Shown: piece after piece, positions 1-10,277 of the stretch
Position numbering within the stretch: position 1 is the first letter of the stretch
Layout: the number at the start of each line of letters is the position of its first letter
DNA from: Ceratopteris richardii
Lineage: Eukaryota > Streptophyta > Polypodiopsida > Polypodiales > Pteridaceae
Assembly (NCBI GenBank): GCA_020310875.1
Contig: MU260071.1
Coordinates: 276,501 to 340,500, forward strand
Direction of reading: 5' to 3'
Length of the DNA stretch: 64,000 nucleotides
Position numbers and translations under genes: made by a program
Notes under the pieces: model-generated
What the model was told of the DNA's origin: nothing
The model's input: the letters and a program-made list of their open reading frames with translations, nothing else
Databases searched by the model: none

Positions 1-2502
1 TCCACTATTCCTCCTGAACAACCGATATCCACCCATCACGAAACCATTGTACACACCTCCGTTTTTACATCCTTCCCTTTACCCACGTCCCACACTTCCA
101 CCCAAATTTTTGAACCTCACACCGGTCATCCGGCCACCGATCAAACCATAATAGGTCACCCTTCCAATCTCCCCGCCCTTGGACAACCACTTGCCAATAG
201 CCAGACCTCATCCCATCCTTTTCCATTCACCCACACCCAAACCCTATCCACCACTCCCGTAGCAACTGCCTCACACTCAGCCCAAGTCACACAACCCTCA
301 TTCTGGACAAACCTTGTAAATATACTCCAACAGGTGGATAATTATAATAAAAAGTCCCTTTCCCAACCCCACTCCCCCACATTCACTGCTACCACTATCA
401 CACCACCCACCATTCCTGTATTCACAGTGCACGAATCACACACTCTCACGTCCGATCCCATGGACATCTCACCATCCACAGGATCACCCACCACCACTGC
501 TATTCCAACATCACCACGTATCATTTCACTCACGTCGCCATTTCCAAGCACTGTAGGCACAACATCCACTTTTCCCTTTCCCATCCCCCGACCCCTTGCA
601 TCTTCCACCTTTACCCCTGCACCCACTTCATTTAGTCATGCACTCAACACCATGCTCGAAGTTGCCGCCCAACTTAAACAGGAATACAGGTTACTAGAAG
701 AAAACAATAAAGAACTCTGTACTTTGTCAGCCCATCTCCAGGCACGAGTCACGGCCCTGGAGTTATCTAATACAGAACTACAGCAGGAGGTGACTACCCT
801 TCAACAACATCAGGTGGAGCTCGAATCCACACATGCAGAGAAGAGTAGGGTAACTGAAGAACAACTTAGAGATCAACTAGCCCGTAACGCTAGACTACAA
901 CGAAACATGGCTCTACTCCGACGCCATTTAGCGGCTGCTCAAGAAGAAAATAAAAGACTACAACAACAAAATCAAGACAACCTCGAAGCAGCTATGGAAA
1001 ATACTCCAGGGGCACCCATTGACCCGGCTAAGTTCCAAGCCATCCCCTCGGAGAATATACAACAAATATTAGAGACCTATGCCACTCTCCTGGAGGCTCA
1101 TGATCAGCTTGCTGACCAAGTCAAAGACCTACAGAAAGCCCAAGTGCCTGCACCACACCAACAAGAACACAAGGAGATGGCCAACGCTGCAACCTCACCA
1201 GAGCCGGAATTATCAGTAGCCAGTGAAGTACTAGAGCTACGTCAGCAGGTGGCCGAGTTAAAAATCAAGTTGTTACAATATGAACGACCTCCTTCCCCAC
1301 CTGAGCAACCCATGGAAGAAGAAGTAGTTATTATTCCAATGGAGGAAGCATATGAAGAGAACTATGAGCCTCAACCTTTTCCAGGAGGCACAATCACTGA
1401 GGAGGGACAGGACACTTATGAGGAACCCCCATCGGCATGGATGAAACAGGTAGAAGAAATGGGGCAGACTCATGAAGAACGTATCTCCTACCAGATGTTG
1501 GCCATGAAGACCATTGAAGAGACCATACTTCAATCAGAATACTTCAGACATCTGGCCCCTAGAAGACTAATAACCAGCTCAGAATTACAATATAAGCCAT
1601 ACTTTGTACTGTTGGCAGACTACAACGCCGAGATCAAACGTAAGACCAACAAGTACCCAACTTTCGCAACGCAATTTGAACCTGAGGACATTCCAGAGGA
1701 GGCGCGCAAAGGGAGAATACATCAACCCATCTGGAGGCAAAAGCTATTGGAGACCTATCCCGAGATGCTACGAACATGGGACCACGCACCCATGCATTTA
1801 AAGTATAACAATTGCTATGGACCAGTACAACGGAGAAGGACATGGAAGTCATTTGCAATCAAAGTCAAGAACAATGCCAATTGCAGAGAATGGCTCAATT
1901 ACCCTGCCATTGCACCCCCCAACGGCACGCCTACGGTAGCCTACATGATGGCTACCATCAGACATTGGCTTCCCCGCCTCCACCCTATGCCAGATTTGGC
2001 TGCCCAGATGATGCTCAAGATCTTCGATATGATGCAGGTTGTGCTCAAAACTTTCCGAAATGTCTGTCATATTCAACCTCCGATTCCCGGGTTTGTGAAT
2101 GGTAATTATGACCTGTTATATGATATGAGCACCACCCCGAGCATACGAGTTGCTTATGCATGGCACGCACGCATCAGATATCTCCCTGCCTGCTACAAGC
2201 AAACGTTCGATGAAATGTTCACCACGGGGTTCTGGGAAGCACACTCAGAGGTGTTCGCGCCACGGCCCACCCATTTGTTACACCTCTTTGCATGCGAACA
2301 AACGATGCACTCAGAACTCTACACAACGCCACATCCGGACATACCGGGCCCAGTCAATTGGGATACCCTGCAGAGAGACCTGATCCGAGGACTGCGAATC
2401 AAAGAACATGATGTGGGAGCTGACATTCTCCAGAACTATATTTCAACCCGCAGAGCAAAGGTCTGTCAGAGGCGACAGACGCTAGGGGGGGGAGAGTGTT
2501 GA
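1..2502 (+). CDS. Third ORF (post-pol) of element A, C-terminal 833 codons
   Basis: The frame is open from base 1, so the true start lies upstream. A GTG at 334 is only a chance alternative start. The product begins with a Pro/Thr/Ser-rich low-complexity region (to about nt 630). A long Leu/Gln/Glu-rich coiled coil follows (about nt 630-1010), then an acidic linker and a conserved globular-looking domain (about nt 1480-2430) rich in Trp, Tyr and His. I see no signal peptide or membrane segment, so an envelope role is not supported. Its position between pol and the 3' LTR matches the extra ORF of Athila-like plant elements, but I do not recognise the family. The TGA stop (2500-2502) lies inside the first bases of the LTR, and the polypurine tract encodes the last residues. 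No premature stop is seen, unlike the copies in B and C. Confidence 0.8.
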   Translation, partial: STIPPEQPISTHHETIVHTSVFTSFPLPTSHTSTQIFEPHTGHPATDQTIIGHPSNLPALGQPLANSQTSSHPFPFTHTQTLSTTPVATASHSAQVTQPSFWTNLVNILQQVDNYNKKSLSQPHSPTFTATTITPPTIPVFTVHESHTLTSDPMDISPSTGSPTTTAIPTSPRIISLTSPFPSTVGTTSTFPFPIPRPLASSTFTPAPTSFSHALNTMLEVAAQLKQEYRLLEENNKELCTLSAHLQARVTALELSNTELQQEVTTLQQHQVELESTHAEKSRVTEEQLRDQLARNARLQRNMALLRRHLAAAQEENKRLQQQNQDNLEAAMENTPGAPIDPAKFQAIPSENIQQILETYATLLEAHDQLADQVKDLQKAQVPAPHQQEHKEMANAATSPEPELSVASEVLELRQQVAELKIKLLQYERPPSPPEQPMEEEVVIIPMEEAYEENYEPQPFPGGTITEEGQDTYEEPPSAWMKQVEEMGQTHEERISYQMLAMKTIEETILQSEYFRHLAPRRLITSSELQYKPYFVLLADYNAEIKRKTNKYPTFATQFEPEDIPEEARKGRIHQPIWRQKLLETYPEMLRTWDHAPMHLKYNNCYGPVQRRRTWKSFAIKVKNNANCREWLNYPAIAPPNGTPTVAYMMATIRHWLPRLHPMPDLAAQMMLKIFDMMQVVLKTFRNVCHIQPPIPGFVNGNYDLLYDMSTTPSIRVAYAWHARIRYLPACYKQTFDEMFTTGFWEAHSEVFAPRPTHLLHLFACEQTMHSELYTTPHPDIPGPVNWDTLQRDLIRGLRIKEHDVGADILQNYISTRRAKVCQRRQTLGGGEC
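2484..2496 (+). other. Polypurine tract of element A
   Basis: A run AGGGGGGGAGAG-type tract abuts the TGTTG end of the LTR. This is the expected site for plus-strand DNA priming. It lies inside the coding frame of the third ORF. Confidence 0.85.
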
Positions 2503-3076
2503 CAGCATACGGGAAGAAGCAAGTACGAACACACATGCAGATCTAGCACTAAGGCAACCCTTCATTTTTTTCAAAACCCTTACATCATTTTTAAGTGATT
2601 CTCATCACTAAAAAAACCTTGTAAATATCATTTCACCTTTTTGTAGCTCCATTTTGTACAAGCCGAGGAGTCCTCGAGCTTGGGGAGCCTTAGAAGTAGT
2701 TTCCTGCCAATTTTCATAATTTTTAGATCTCGTTTGAGCCCTCAAATAAGCCCTGGAACCTAAATTTTTAACTAGGCCGGACACTAGGTCTGGACAGGGC
2801 CAAAGCTAGTCAAAAACTATAAATAGAGCTAGAGAGCTCATTTTTGGGGTGGCTTCTTGTAGTTTGAGCTTGTATGAGAACTTTCTTGCAATAGAAGTGA
2901 TTCCATTGTCTTACTCTCTTTGTTCTTACCGTGTGTGCGCGTGTGCGTGTATGTGTGTGCATGCTTGTGTGCTTCTCACTCACGCACTTGTGCTTCCACT
3001 TGCTCGTGGTCTTCATACCATCCTCATGTCTTCCCGGATTGACATTAAAGGAGGTGCTACTCATCACTGAGCTACA
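2497..3076 (+). repeat. 3' LTR of element A (580 bp)
   Basis: Begins TGTTGACAG and ends GAGCTACA (TG...CA). It is a diverged full-length match to the two 580-bp LTRs of element C. A TATA box (TATAAATA) is at 2818-2825, and the segment downstream of it would form the transcript start and U5. A CA/TG-rich patch lies near 2930-2970. Confidence 0.92.
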
Positions 3077-4196
3077 CCCACGCGACGGACCTGTCAATCA
3101 CGATCGACCCATCAATCGCGACTGACAGAGTCCACGATCCTTTGACCACGACTGATTGGATTTTCGGGCCACGTGTCAATCGCAATTGACCCATCAATCG
3201 TGATTGACAGCCACGACGGACCTGTCAATCGCGACCGACACGTCGATCGCGACTGACCTATCAATCGCGATTGACAGAGCTTGCGAACACGATTGACGGG
3301 CAAATTTGGCTAACATTTTAGGGCAAAAAAGAGTGGTCTATTTTTGACAAATTGTGGAACAAATACTAGGGTTCATCATTGCTTGTGAGGCCGATACCCC
3401 AAAGCATTTCGAGAAGTCCTGTCTGCCTGTTAACCTGTTTAAAATCATGAATTGGCCCCAAAACCCTGAATGGACATAACCTCCTCATACGAAATCTGAT
3501 TGCGGTGATTTTTGTTTTGTTGGAAAGCCCGTGGGGAGTACAACCAAAACTTCCACTGGTTACAGTAGAATTGATGTCAAGATTATTAGATAGGATAATT
3601 TGAAGTGACCATATCCCAGGGTAGGAAAACTAAGTTTCCCTTGGGATTGTTTTCCATAGAGGCAAAAGGCGATTGGGTCTGTGAATTACATGCATGAAAA
3701 TGATCTATCTGTCAACTGAATTCAATTCTTGAGCTAATTGTGGACTTTTTCAGGTTCTTCAAGAGCATCGAAGGGTACTCGAAGCAAGAGTAAGTGCGAG
3801 CTTGGGAACACGCTTCCTGGGCATACAAGGGCAACCAAGGGAAGAAACTTAAGGTTGGATATTCTCAACACCCTCTGTCAATCCCTAGCATAGGCTAAGT
3901 ACGAATAGAGGTCTTGATTAATTAAGGACACGTTAAGAACGACCAAGTCCAAGAACTCTAATCACTCAAGTGCAAGTGTTAGGAGATTACAATTGCGAAA
4001 CAACCTAAGGGAAAAGAACTTAAATTGAGCAACCACACTCAAAATACGATAAAATTCAAGTGTTCCTTGCGACGAAGATAAATTGGACAAGAAGTGACAC
4101 CCTAAGGGCAATTAAAAAAAGAACAAGTGACTAATACAAAAGAACTCAGCAACGCAAAGTGTACTTGGGAAAATTTGAGATCATTCAATTGGGCTT
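3077..4196 (+). other. Leader (PBS-to-gag region) of element B, with an ATCGCGAT-type repeat array
   Basis: From about 3085 to 3300 the sequence is made of short units of the type CAATCGCGATTGAC, many of them palindromic and spaced 20-40 bp apart. The rest (3300-4196) has no ORF. It contains a TTGGAAAGC-type segment near 3518-3528, a block with counterparts in the leaders of C and D. No PBS is present, because the 5' end of the leader is beyond the element A insertion. Confidence 0.7.
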
Positions 4197-5854
4197 ATGA
4201 ACCTTAGATCAGGACGACACCTAGGGAGAGATAGACAAAGCCTTACATCTTCAAAGGCTAGTGTCAATCATACTGCTAGGTCTTGGGCCCAGCAATTGAG
4301 CCATCATTCGTATTACCCTAGCTCTGAGACTAGCGAGTCTGAGATGTCCCACGGTAGGGAGAGACCTACAGGAAGTTCTGGCGTGCCATATTTACATAGG
4401 GTGGAAGGCCCTTACAAGACGCAACTCGAATACCTTAGGACCAACTGATTAGGTGCAAGCATCTATGAGGACGGCCTAAGAAGATCTGTGGTCCAGATCA
4501 AAAACCCTGACCAATCCATTGGACTAGACCCCTCAAGAGACTGTGAGACTTGCAGGAAGAAGATTTAGGTAGTACCTTGAGAGATGCCATGTTCCTGAGT
4601 TACCCACACCTGCCAAACAAGTGGCTTTATTCTTGGATGGATTGCTAAGTACCAAATTGAGGTCATATGTGTACTTGAAGGACCCTAGGACTATAGAAGA
4701 GTGTGTACGCATGTGCATCGACATCGAGGATAACCTAGGGGAAGAGTTAGAGCTCTCCAAAATTTACAAAGATTCAGATAGTGCTTCTAGCCTCTCTTCC
4801 ACACAATCCACATCTATCGAGGAATTAGCAGAGAAAGTAGCTCAGAAATTAGGTGTCTCTAGCAAACAGATCCCAAGATTTGCCCCTGTGAAAAGATGCT
4901 ATACTTGTGGAGGTGACCATATGGCGAATGTATGTCCCATTATGGCCCAACCCCAAGTGAATCCTAGTAGCCAATACTGCACCATAGAACGGAGATACAC
5001 AAATCACACAGCACAAGACTTCCCATACAATAAGCAAGCAGTTAGGCAAACCTACCCTCAGCCCTATCCACAACAAGTAAGGTACCAGAACCAGTACCCT
5101 CCACAACAATATGATAGACCGCAGCAACCCTATCAACAACCCTACCAAAACCAACAAAGGCCACAACCTGTGTTAGCTCAACAACCTCCAACCCCCACTA
5201 ATGTGATTCCTGTGAAGTATGCAGTTGTTGAGGAAAATTTGAATAGAGCTATAGTGCCAGTAACACCATTGCTTTCAGAAAGTGATCCTAGTGACCATAG
5301 CTTTGATTCTACACATATTGATAGTCCCCAGGCTTACTACATGCAATCTCCTGAACATGGTGAGTCCTACTACAGTGAAGAACCAAGTGAACCTAGTTGG
5401 GAGCCAGAGTACACAAATGTAATGTACACAAACCCTAACTCTAGACCCCAACCTAGGAAGGTGAGACCCCCATTCCCTAGAGGACCATGCTACAGATGTC
5501 AGGGAGATCACCTCATCCATGATTGCCCCTTACCTCCACCTACACAACCCCAGTCAGTGACGATTCAAGGCTTTTTCCAAGATTGCGGGAAGGAGCATCT
5601 CTTACGAGACTGCCCAAAGAATCCCAATAATATGCCAAAAATAACTCCAATTAACATTATTGGGTTAGTTGTAGACTCAACAGGAAGTGTCACTTCCACT
5701 GCACCAGTGCAAGTGGTCACTAGGGCCCAGGCTTTGCAACAGAACCCAGGAATAGGTCAAGAGAAGAGTGCAGAGGTTAGTGAAAGCGAGAGCATAGCCA
5801 AGAAACGGTCGAGAGCCTGGAGGGATAGTCGAGAAAGAATGAAAAGACAATGGG
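4197..5854 (+). pseudogene. gag of element B, 5' portion (broken)
   Basis: Starts with the family N-terminus MNLRSGR. The frame stops at TGA 4446-4448, exactly at codon 84. A ~0.96-kb deletion relative to element C joins the N-terminal region to the end of the gag core at about 4531, and a TAG follows near 4571. From about 4590 to 5854 the frame is open. It covers the end of the gag core, then CX2CX3HX4C zinc knuckles at about 4897-4938 and 5488-5528, and two degenerate ones (about 4975-5025 and 5575-5610). Between them is a Gln/Pro/Tyr-rich stretch. The frame is cut after Arg-Gln-Trp by the LTR of element C and resumes at 21990. It cannot make a normal Gag. Confidence 0.87.
5850..5854. repeat. 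Left target-site duplication of element C (imperfect)
   Basis: ATGGG here matches ATGGT at 21990-21994 with one mismatch. Both flank the TG...CA ends of element C and fall in the Gln-Trp codons of element B gag. Confidence 0.75.
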
Positions 5855-6434
5855 TGTAGCTCAGTGATGAGTAGCACCTCCTTTAATGTCAATCCGGGAA
5901 GACATGAGGATGGTATGAAGACCACGAGCAAGTGGAAGCACAAGTGCGTGAGTGAGAAGCACACAAGCATGCACACACATACACACACACGCGCATACAC
6001 AGTAAGAACAAAGAGAGTAAGACAATGGAATCACTTCTATTGCAAGAAAGTTCTCATACAAGCTCAAACTACAAGAAGCTAGCTCCAAAAATGAGCTCTC
6101 TAGCTCTATTTATAGTTTTTGACTAGCTTTGGCCCTGTCCAGACCTAGTGTCCGGCCTAGTTAAAAATTAGGTTCTAGGGCTTATTTGAGGGCCCAAACG
6201 AGATCTAAAAATTATGAAAATTGACAAGCAACTACTTCTAAGGCTCCCCAAGCTCGAGGACTCCTCGGCTTGTACAAAATGGAGCTACAAAAAGGTGAAA
6301 TGATATTTACAAGGATTTGTAGTGATGAGAATCACTTTAAAATGATGTGAGGGTTTTGAAAAAAAATGAAGGGTTGCCTCAGTGCTAGATCTGCATGTGT
6401 GTCCGTACTTGCTTCTTCCCGTATACTGTCAACA
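5855..6434 (-). repeat. 3' LTR of element C (580 bp)
   Basis: On the - strand it begins TGTTGACAG and ends GAGCTACA. It is nearly identical to 21410-21989. It carries the TATAAATAG box (complement near 6106-6114), and its 3' end joins element B gag. Confidence 0.95.
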
Positions 6435-6448
6435 CCTCTCCCCCCCCT
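6435..6448 (-). other. Polypurine tract of element C
   Basis: On the - strand this is AGGGGGGGAGAGG directly before the TGTTG end of the 3' LTR. It follows the end of the third ORF. Confidence 0.85.
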
Positions 6449-9400
6449 AGGGTCTGTCGCCTCTGACAGACCTCTTTTTCACAGTTTGATCAATGTATTT
6501 CTGCAGGAGGTCGGTTGCCAATTCTTGTTCTTTGATTCTTAAGCCTCTGACCAGGTCTCGTTGCAAAGCCTCCCAATCAACTGTACCAGGCATGTCAGGT
6601 TGTGGCATCGTGTAAAGCTCGGAATGCATTGTTTGCTCGCATGCAAAGAGATGGAGTAAATGCGTAGGCCGTGGCGTGAATACCTCTGAATGTGCCTCCC
6701 AAAACCCCGTGGTGAACATATCGTCGAATGTTTGCTTGTAGCAGGCAGGGAGATATCTTATGCGTGCATGCCATGCGTAAGCCACTCGTATGCTCGGGGT
6801 TGTGCTCATATCATATAGCAGGTCGTAGTTACCATTAATGAACCCGGGAATAGGAGGTTGAATACGGCATACATTGCGAAAAGTTTTGAGTACGACCTGC
6901 ATCATATCGAAGATCTTGAGCATCATCTGGGCAGCGACATCTGGCATGGGGTGGAGACGTGGTATCCAATGTCTGATGGTTGCAATCATATATGACACTG
7001 TGGGAGTACCGGTTGGGGGGGCGATGGCGGGGTAATTGAGCCATTCTTTACAGTTCGCGTTATTCTGAACCTTGATTGCAAAAGCTTTCCATGATCTTCG
7101 TCTTTGCACTGGCCCAAAACACGGATTGTACTTCAAATGCATGGGAGCATGATCCCATGTTCGAAGCATTTCTGGGTAAGTTTCGAGTAACTTCTGCCTC
7201 CAAGTTGGTTGGAATATGGCTCCTTTTCGTGCCGCTTCTGGTATATCTTCTGGTTCGAACTGTGTGGCAAATGTTGGGCACTTGTTGGTGACCCTTTTGA
7301 TTTCTGCATTGTAGTCGGCCAACAATACAAAATAGGGCTTGTATTGTAATTCTGAGCTAGTGATAAGGCGTCTAGGGGCAATGTGCCTGAAGTACTCTGA
7401 GTGAAGGATGGTGTCCTCAATGGCCTTCATTGCCAGCATCTGAGTTGATATCCGTTCCTGATGAGTTTGCCCCGTTTCCTCTACCTGTTTCATCCATGCC
7501 GATGGGGGTTCCTCATAGGTATCTTGACCTTCTTCTGTGATGCGTCCTCCTGGGAACGGTTGAGGCTCGTAGGTGTCGTCGAATGCTTCCTCCACTGGAA
7601 TAGTAACTGCTTCTTCTTCTAACGGTTGCTCTGGTGGGGAAGGAGGTCGCTCGTACTGCATCAACTTCAATTTTAATTCGGCAATCTGTTGCCGTAACTC
7701 CAGTACGTCGTTGGTCGTTGAATGTTCAGGTTCAGTTGAAGTAGCAACGTCGGTCATCTCTTTAGGTTCCTATTGGTGTGGTGTAGACTCTTGGGGTCTC
7801 TGTAGGTCCTTCAGCTGGTCGGCAAGCTGATCATGTGCTTCTAAAAGATTGGCATAAGTTTCCAAGATCTGTTGTATGCTTTCTGAGGGAACAGCTTGAA
7901 ATTTAACCGGGTCTATGGGTGCTCCTGGGGTGTTCTCCATGGCAGCCTCGAGGTTCTCTTGGTTTTGTTGTTGAAGCCGTCTGTTCTCTTCTTGAGCTGC
8001 CGCCAGATGTCGTCGTAGCAAGGCCATGTTTCGTTGAAGCCTTGCATTGCGGCCCATTTGATCTCGCAGCTGTTCCTCCATGGCTTTGCTCTCTTCCATA
8101 TGCCTCGCTTCGAGTTGTGCATTTGCATGTTCGAGGGCGGATATCTTGCTTTGTGACTCCGTATGACTGGACTCCAAAGCATTGACACGCTCTTGGAGTG
8201 TTGCTGAGAGGGTGCAAAGCTCTTTGTTATTTTCTTCCAATAATGTATATTCCTGCTTAAGCTGAGTGGCAGCTTCGAGCATGGTGTCGAGTGCAAGACT
8301 AAATGAGGTGGATGCGGGGGTAAGGATGGAAGATGCAGGGGGTTGGGAAGTGGGAATGGGAAAAGTGGATGTTGTGCCTACCGTGTGTGGAAGTGGTGAT
8401 GTGAGTGTAATAACCTGTGATGGTGTTGTGAGAACAGTGGTGGTAGGTGACCCAGCGGATGGTGAGATGTCCATGGGATCGGACATGAGAGAGTGTGATT
8501 CGTGAAATGTGAACACCGGGATGGTGGGTGGTGTGATAGTGGTGGCTGTGAATGTGGGGAAGTGAATTTGGGGAAGGGACTTTTTCTTATGTTCATCAAC
8601 CTGTTGAAGAATGTTTACAAGTTGGGTCCAGAAGGAGGGTTGAGTGATTAGTGTGGTGCCCGAGGCAGTTACAAGGGACGGGGTAGGTAGAGTTTGGGAT
8701 GGAGGAAATGGAGGGGTGGAGGGTAAAGGAAGGGAAAGAGTCTGTCTAGTGACAGATGGTTGTCCAAAGGCATGGAGGAAGGAAGGGTGACCTAGTTGGG
8801 GTTCAAAAATCTGAGTGACAAAGATGGATGAGGGTGAAGGAAGGAAAGTGGAAACGGGGGTGTGTACAATGGTCTCACTATAGGAGGGGAATGGTTGTGT
8901 AGAAAGACACGTGGAGAGAGGCTCTGAGGGTGGGATAGGAGATGATGGGGGGGATGGGGCATGCATAATTTCCTCCGGTTCATCATTGGGCCTAGGGCTA
9001 ATCATGTGCACATCTTCTGATGTGGACGTAGCTAACGCGGTAGATACTTCCATCTGAATCATCTTTCCTTGTCGAGGCCGTGTATCAATTCTTCTTTGAT
9101 CATAAGCAGGGTTCTCTTGATAGACCAAGGTTCTCATTGCTTCACTGATGCCACAGGTGTCCGCCAAAAGATTTAGCGATTCTACAAAATGGGGGTCGAT
9201 ATGCTCTGACTGCAACATCTGGTTTACTAGGGCCCTATTTGCTTCTTCTGACATTTTATGGCGTCGTTGTACCTGCTTGATTGTTTGGTATAGTCGTTTG
9301 AGCTGTGCCGTATATGCAGGGGCTTCTTCTTCACTCTCTTCCGGGTTATCTCTTGGTGCCTTTTCCTGAGCTTGTGTGCTTAGTCTTTGAGGAAGTTGTG

Positions 9401-10047
9401 CCACTCCTATCTCCTGTACACTGCTTGTCTCGCCTCGTGCATGTTCTCTTTGGGCTGATGTCCCTGGATCGACATTGTCAGGGCAACCTTCACTGTCTGA
9501 TAGATGAGCCGTCTGCAAAAATGTTTCAAAATCAAAGTTTGGGTCCTCGGTGAAGGTGGCCATCGCTGCAAATTCTGCATCGGTAGGTAGTGGAGGGGCA
9601 GAAGGAGTGGGCTGTACCACCTCTCTTGGTTGAGACTCTTGGAGATGGATTGTGATAGGTGCCACCTGGGCTCCCTCTCTAGTGGAGACTTCGGCGGTGG
9701 TTACTGGAGGGATCAGGACCTGTGAAAGAGATCCACGCATTCTTTTTGCAGGCTGACTCCCTGACTTTCGCCCTTTGAACAGTTCCAGGTGTGCATACTT
9801 TAGGGCTCGAGCAACTGGCACATCATATGCCAGACATCTGTAGATGATTCTTGTCAACGCACAACAACCATGTAAAGTGGGCTTCCTCGCCCCCCGCTTG
9901 CCAGCCTCATATACCTGGAATAGGAATCCTTCGCACATTCAGGAATTCTTCAGGCCTAGCTGTTGGTGGAGCTTCCACTGGCATGGCATCCCAATTGATA
10001 GGAGCACCAGATCCTGCCTGAGAGCTTGTGCCTGCCGCTGTTGCCAT
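6447..10047 (-). pseudogene. Third ORF of element C, damaged (frameshift, internal deletion, one amber)
   Basis: The probable start is the ATG at 10047-10045, because the first residues (MATAAGTSSQAG) match the start of the element B copy. About 45 codons later the frame shifts. Roughly 240 residues present in B are missing, and the frame resumes at about 9938 with a Leu-His-Gly-Cys-Cys motif also present in B. From there the frame is open to an in-frame TAG at 7772-7770, where A has a Gln codon, and then again from 7769 to 6447. Domains are a Pro/Ser/Thr-rich middle, a coiled coil (about 8300-7930) and the conserved C-terminal domain (about 7450-6530). No membrane segment is evident. Function is unknown; the position matches the extra ORF of Athila-like elements. 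Confidence 0.8.
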
Positions 10048-10277
10048 GAGAGTAGGTTGCTTATCTGCTGGAAGACGAAAGGCACATTAGTGTTGCATAG
10101 GAAACAAGATGTAATGGTGTTCCCTTCACAATACTAACATGACAATCCTGGAGGTCAGTGGTTAGTGGTGAGGTGTTTATGATATGTGTGAGTGGTGATT
10201 AAAGGTCAGTGTCATCCTAGATGCATACTTTGGTTATGCAATGGGCTCGGAATGCTTCTGTGTTAGTGTGGACGGAT

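Larger units (their letters stand above)
1..3076 (+). mobile_element. Element A: 3' end of a Ty3/gypsy retrotransposon, truncated by the window edge
   Basis: The visible part is the end of a third ORF, a polypurine tract and a 580-bp 3' LTR. It belongs to the same family as element C: the ORF product and LTR align along their whole length with clear base differences, so it is another copy. The sequence right after the LTR is not a primer-binding site. It is leader sequence of another element (B), so A appears to be inserted in B's leader. The 5' part of A and its left target-site duplication lie outside the window. Confidence 0.85.

Noticed and set aside
334..2502. GTG at 334 as the start of the element A third ORF
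   Set aside because: The frame is open to base 1 and upstream codons match the element C copy, so the start lies outside the window.
2497..3076. This LTR as the 5' LTR of element B
   Set aside because: No PBS follows it, whereas a third ORF and polypurine tract precede it, so it is the 3' LTR of element A.
2810..3125. Short ORFs on both strands (also at 5677-6088 and 21373-21643)
   Set aside because: They lie in the LTRs and recur only because the LTR is repeated.
6447..10047. Envelope protein
   Set aside because: No signal peptide, membrane segment or Cys-rich ectodomain is visible. Position alone is not enough.
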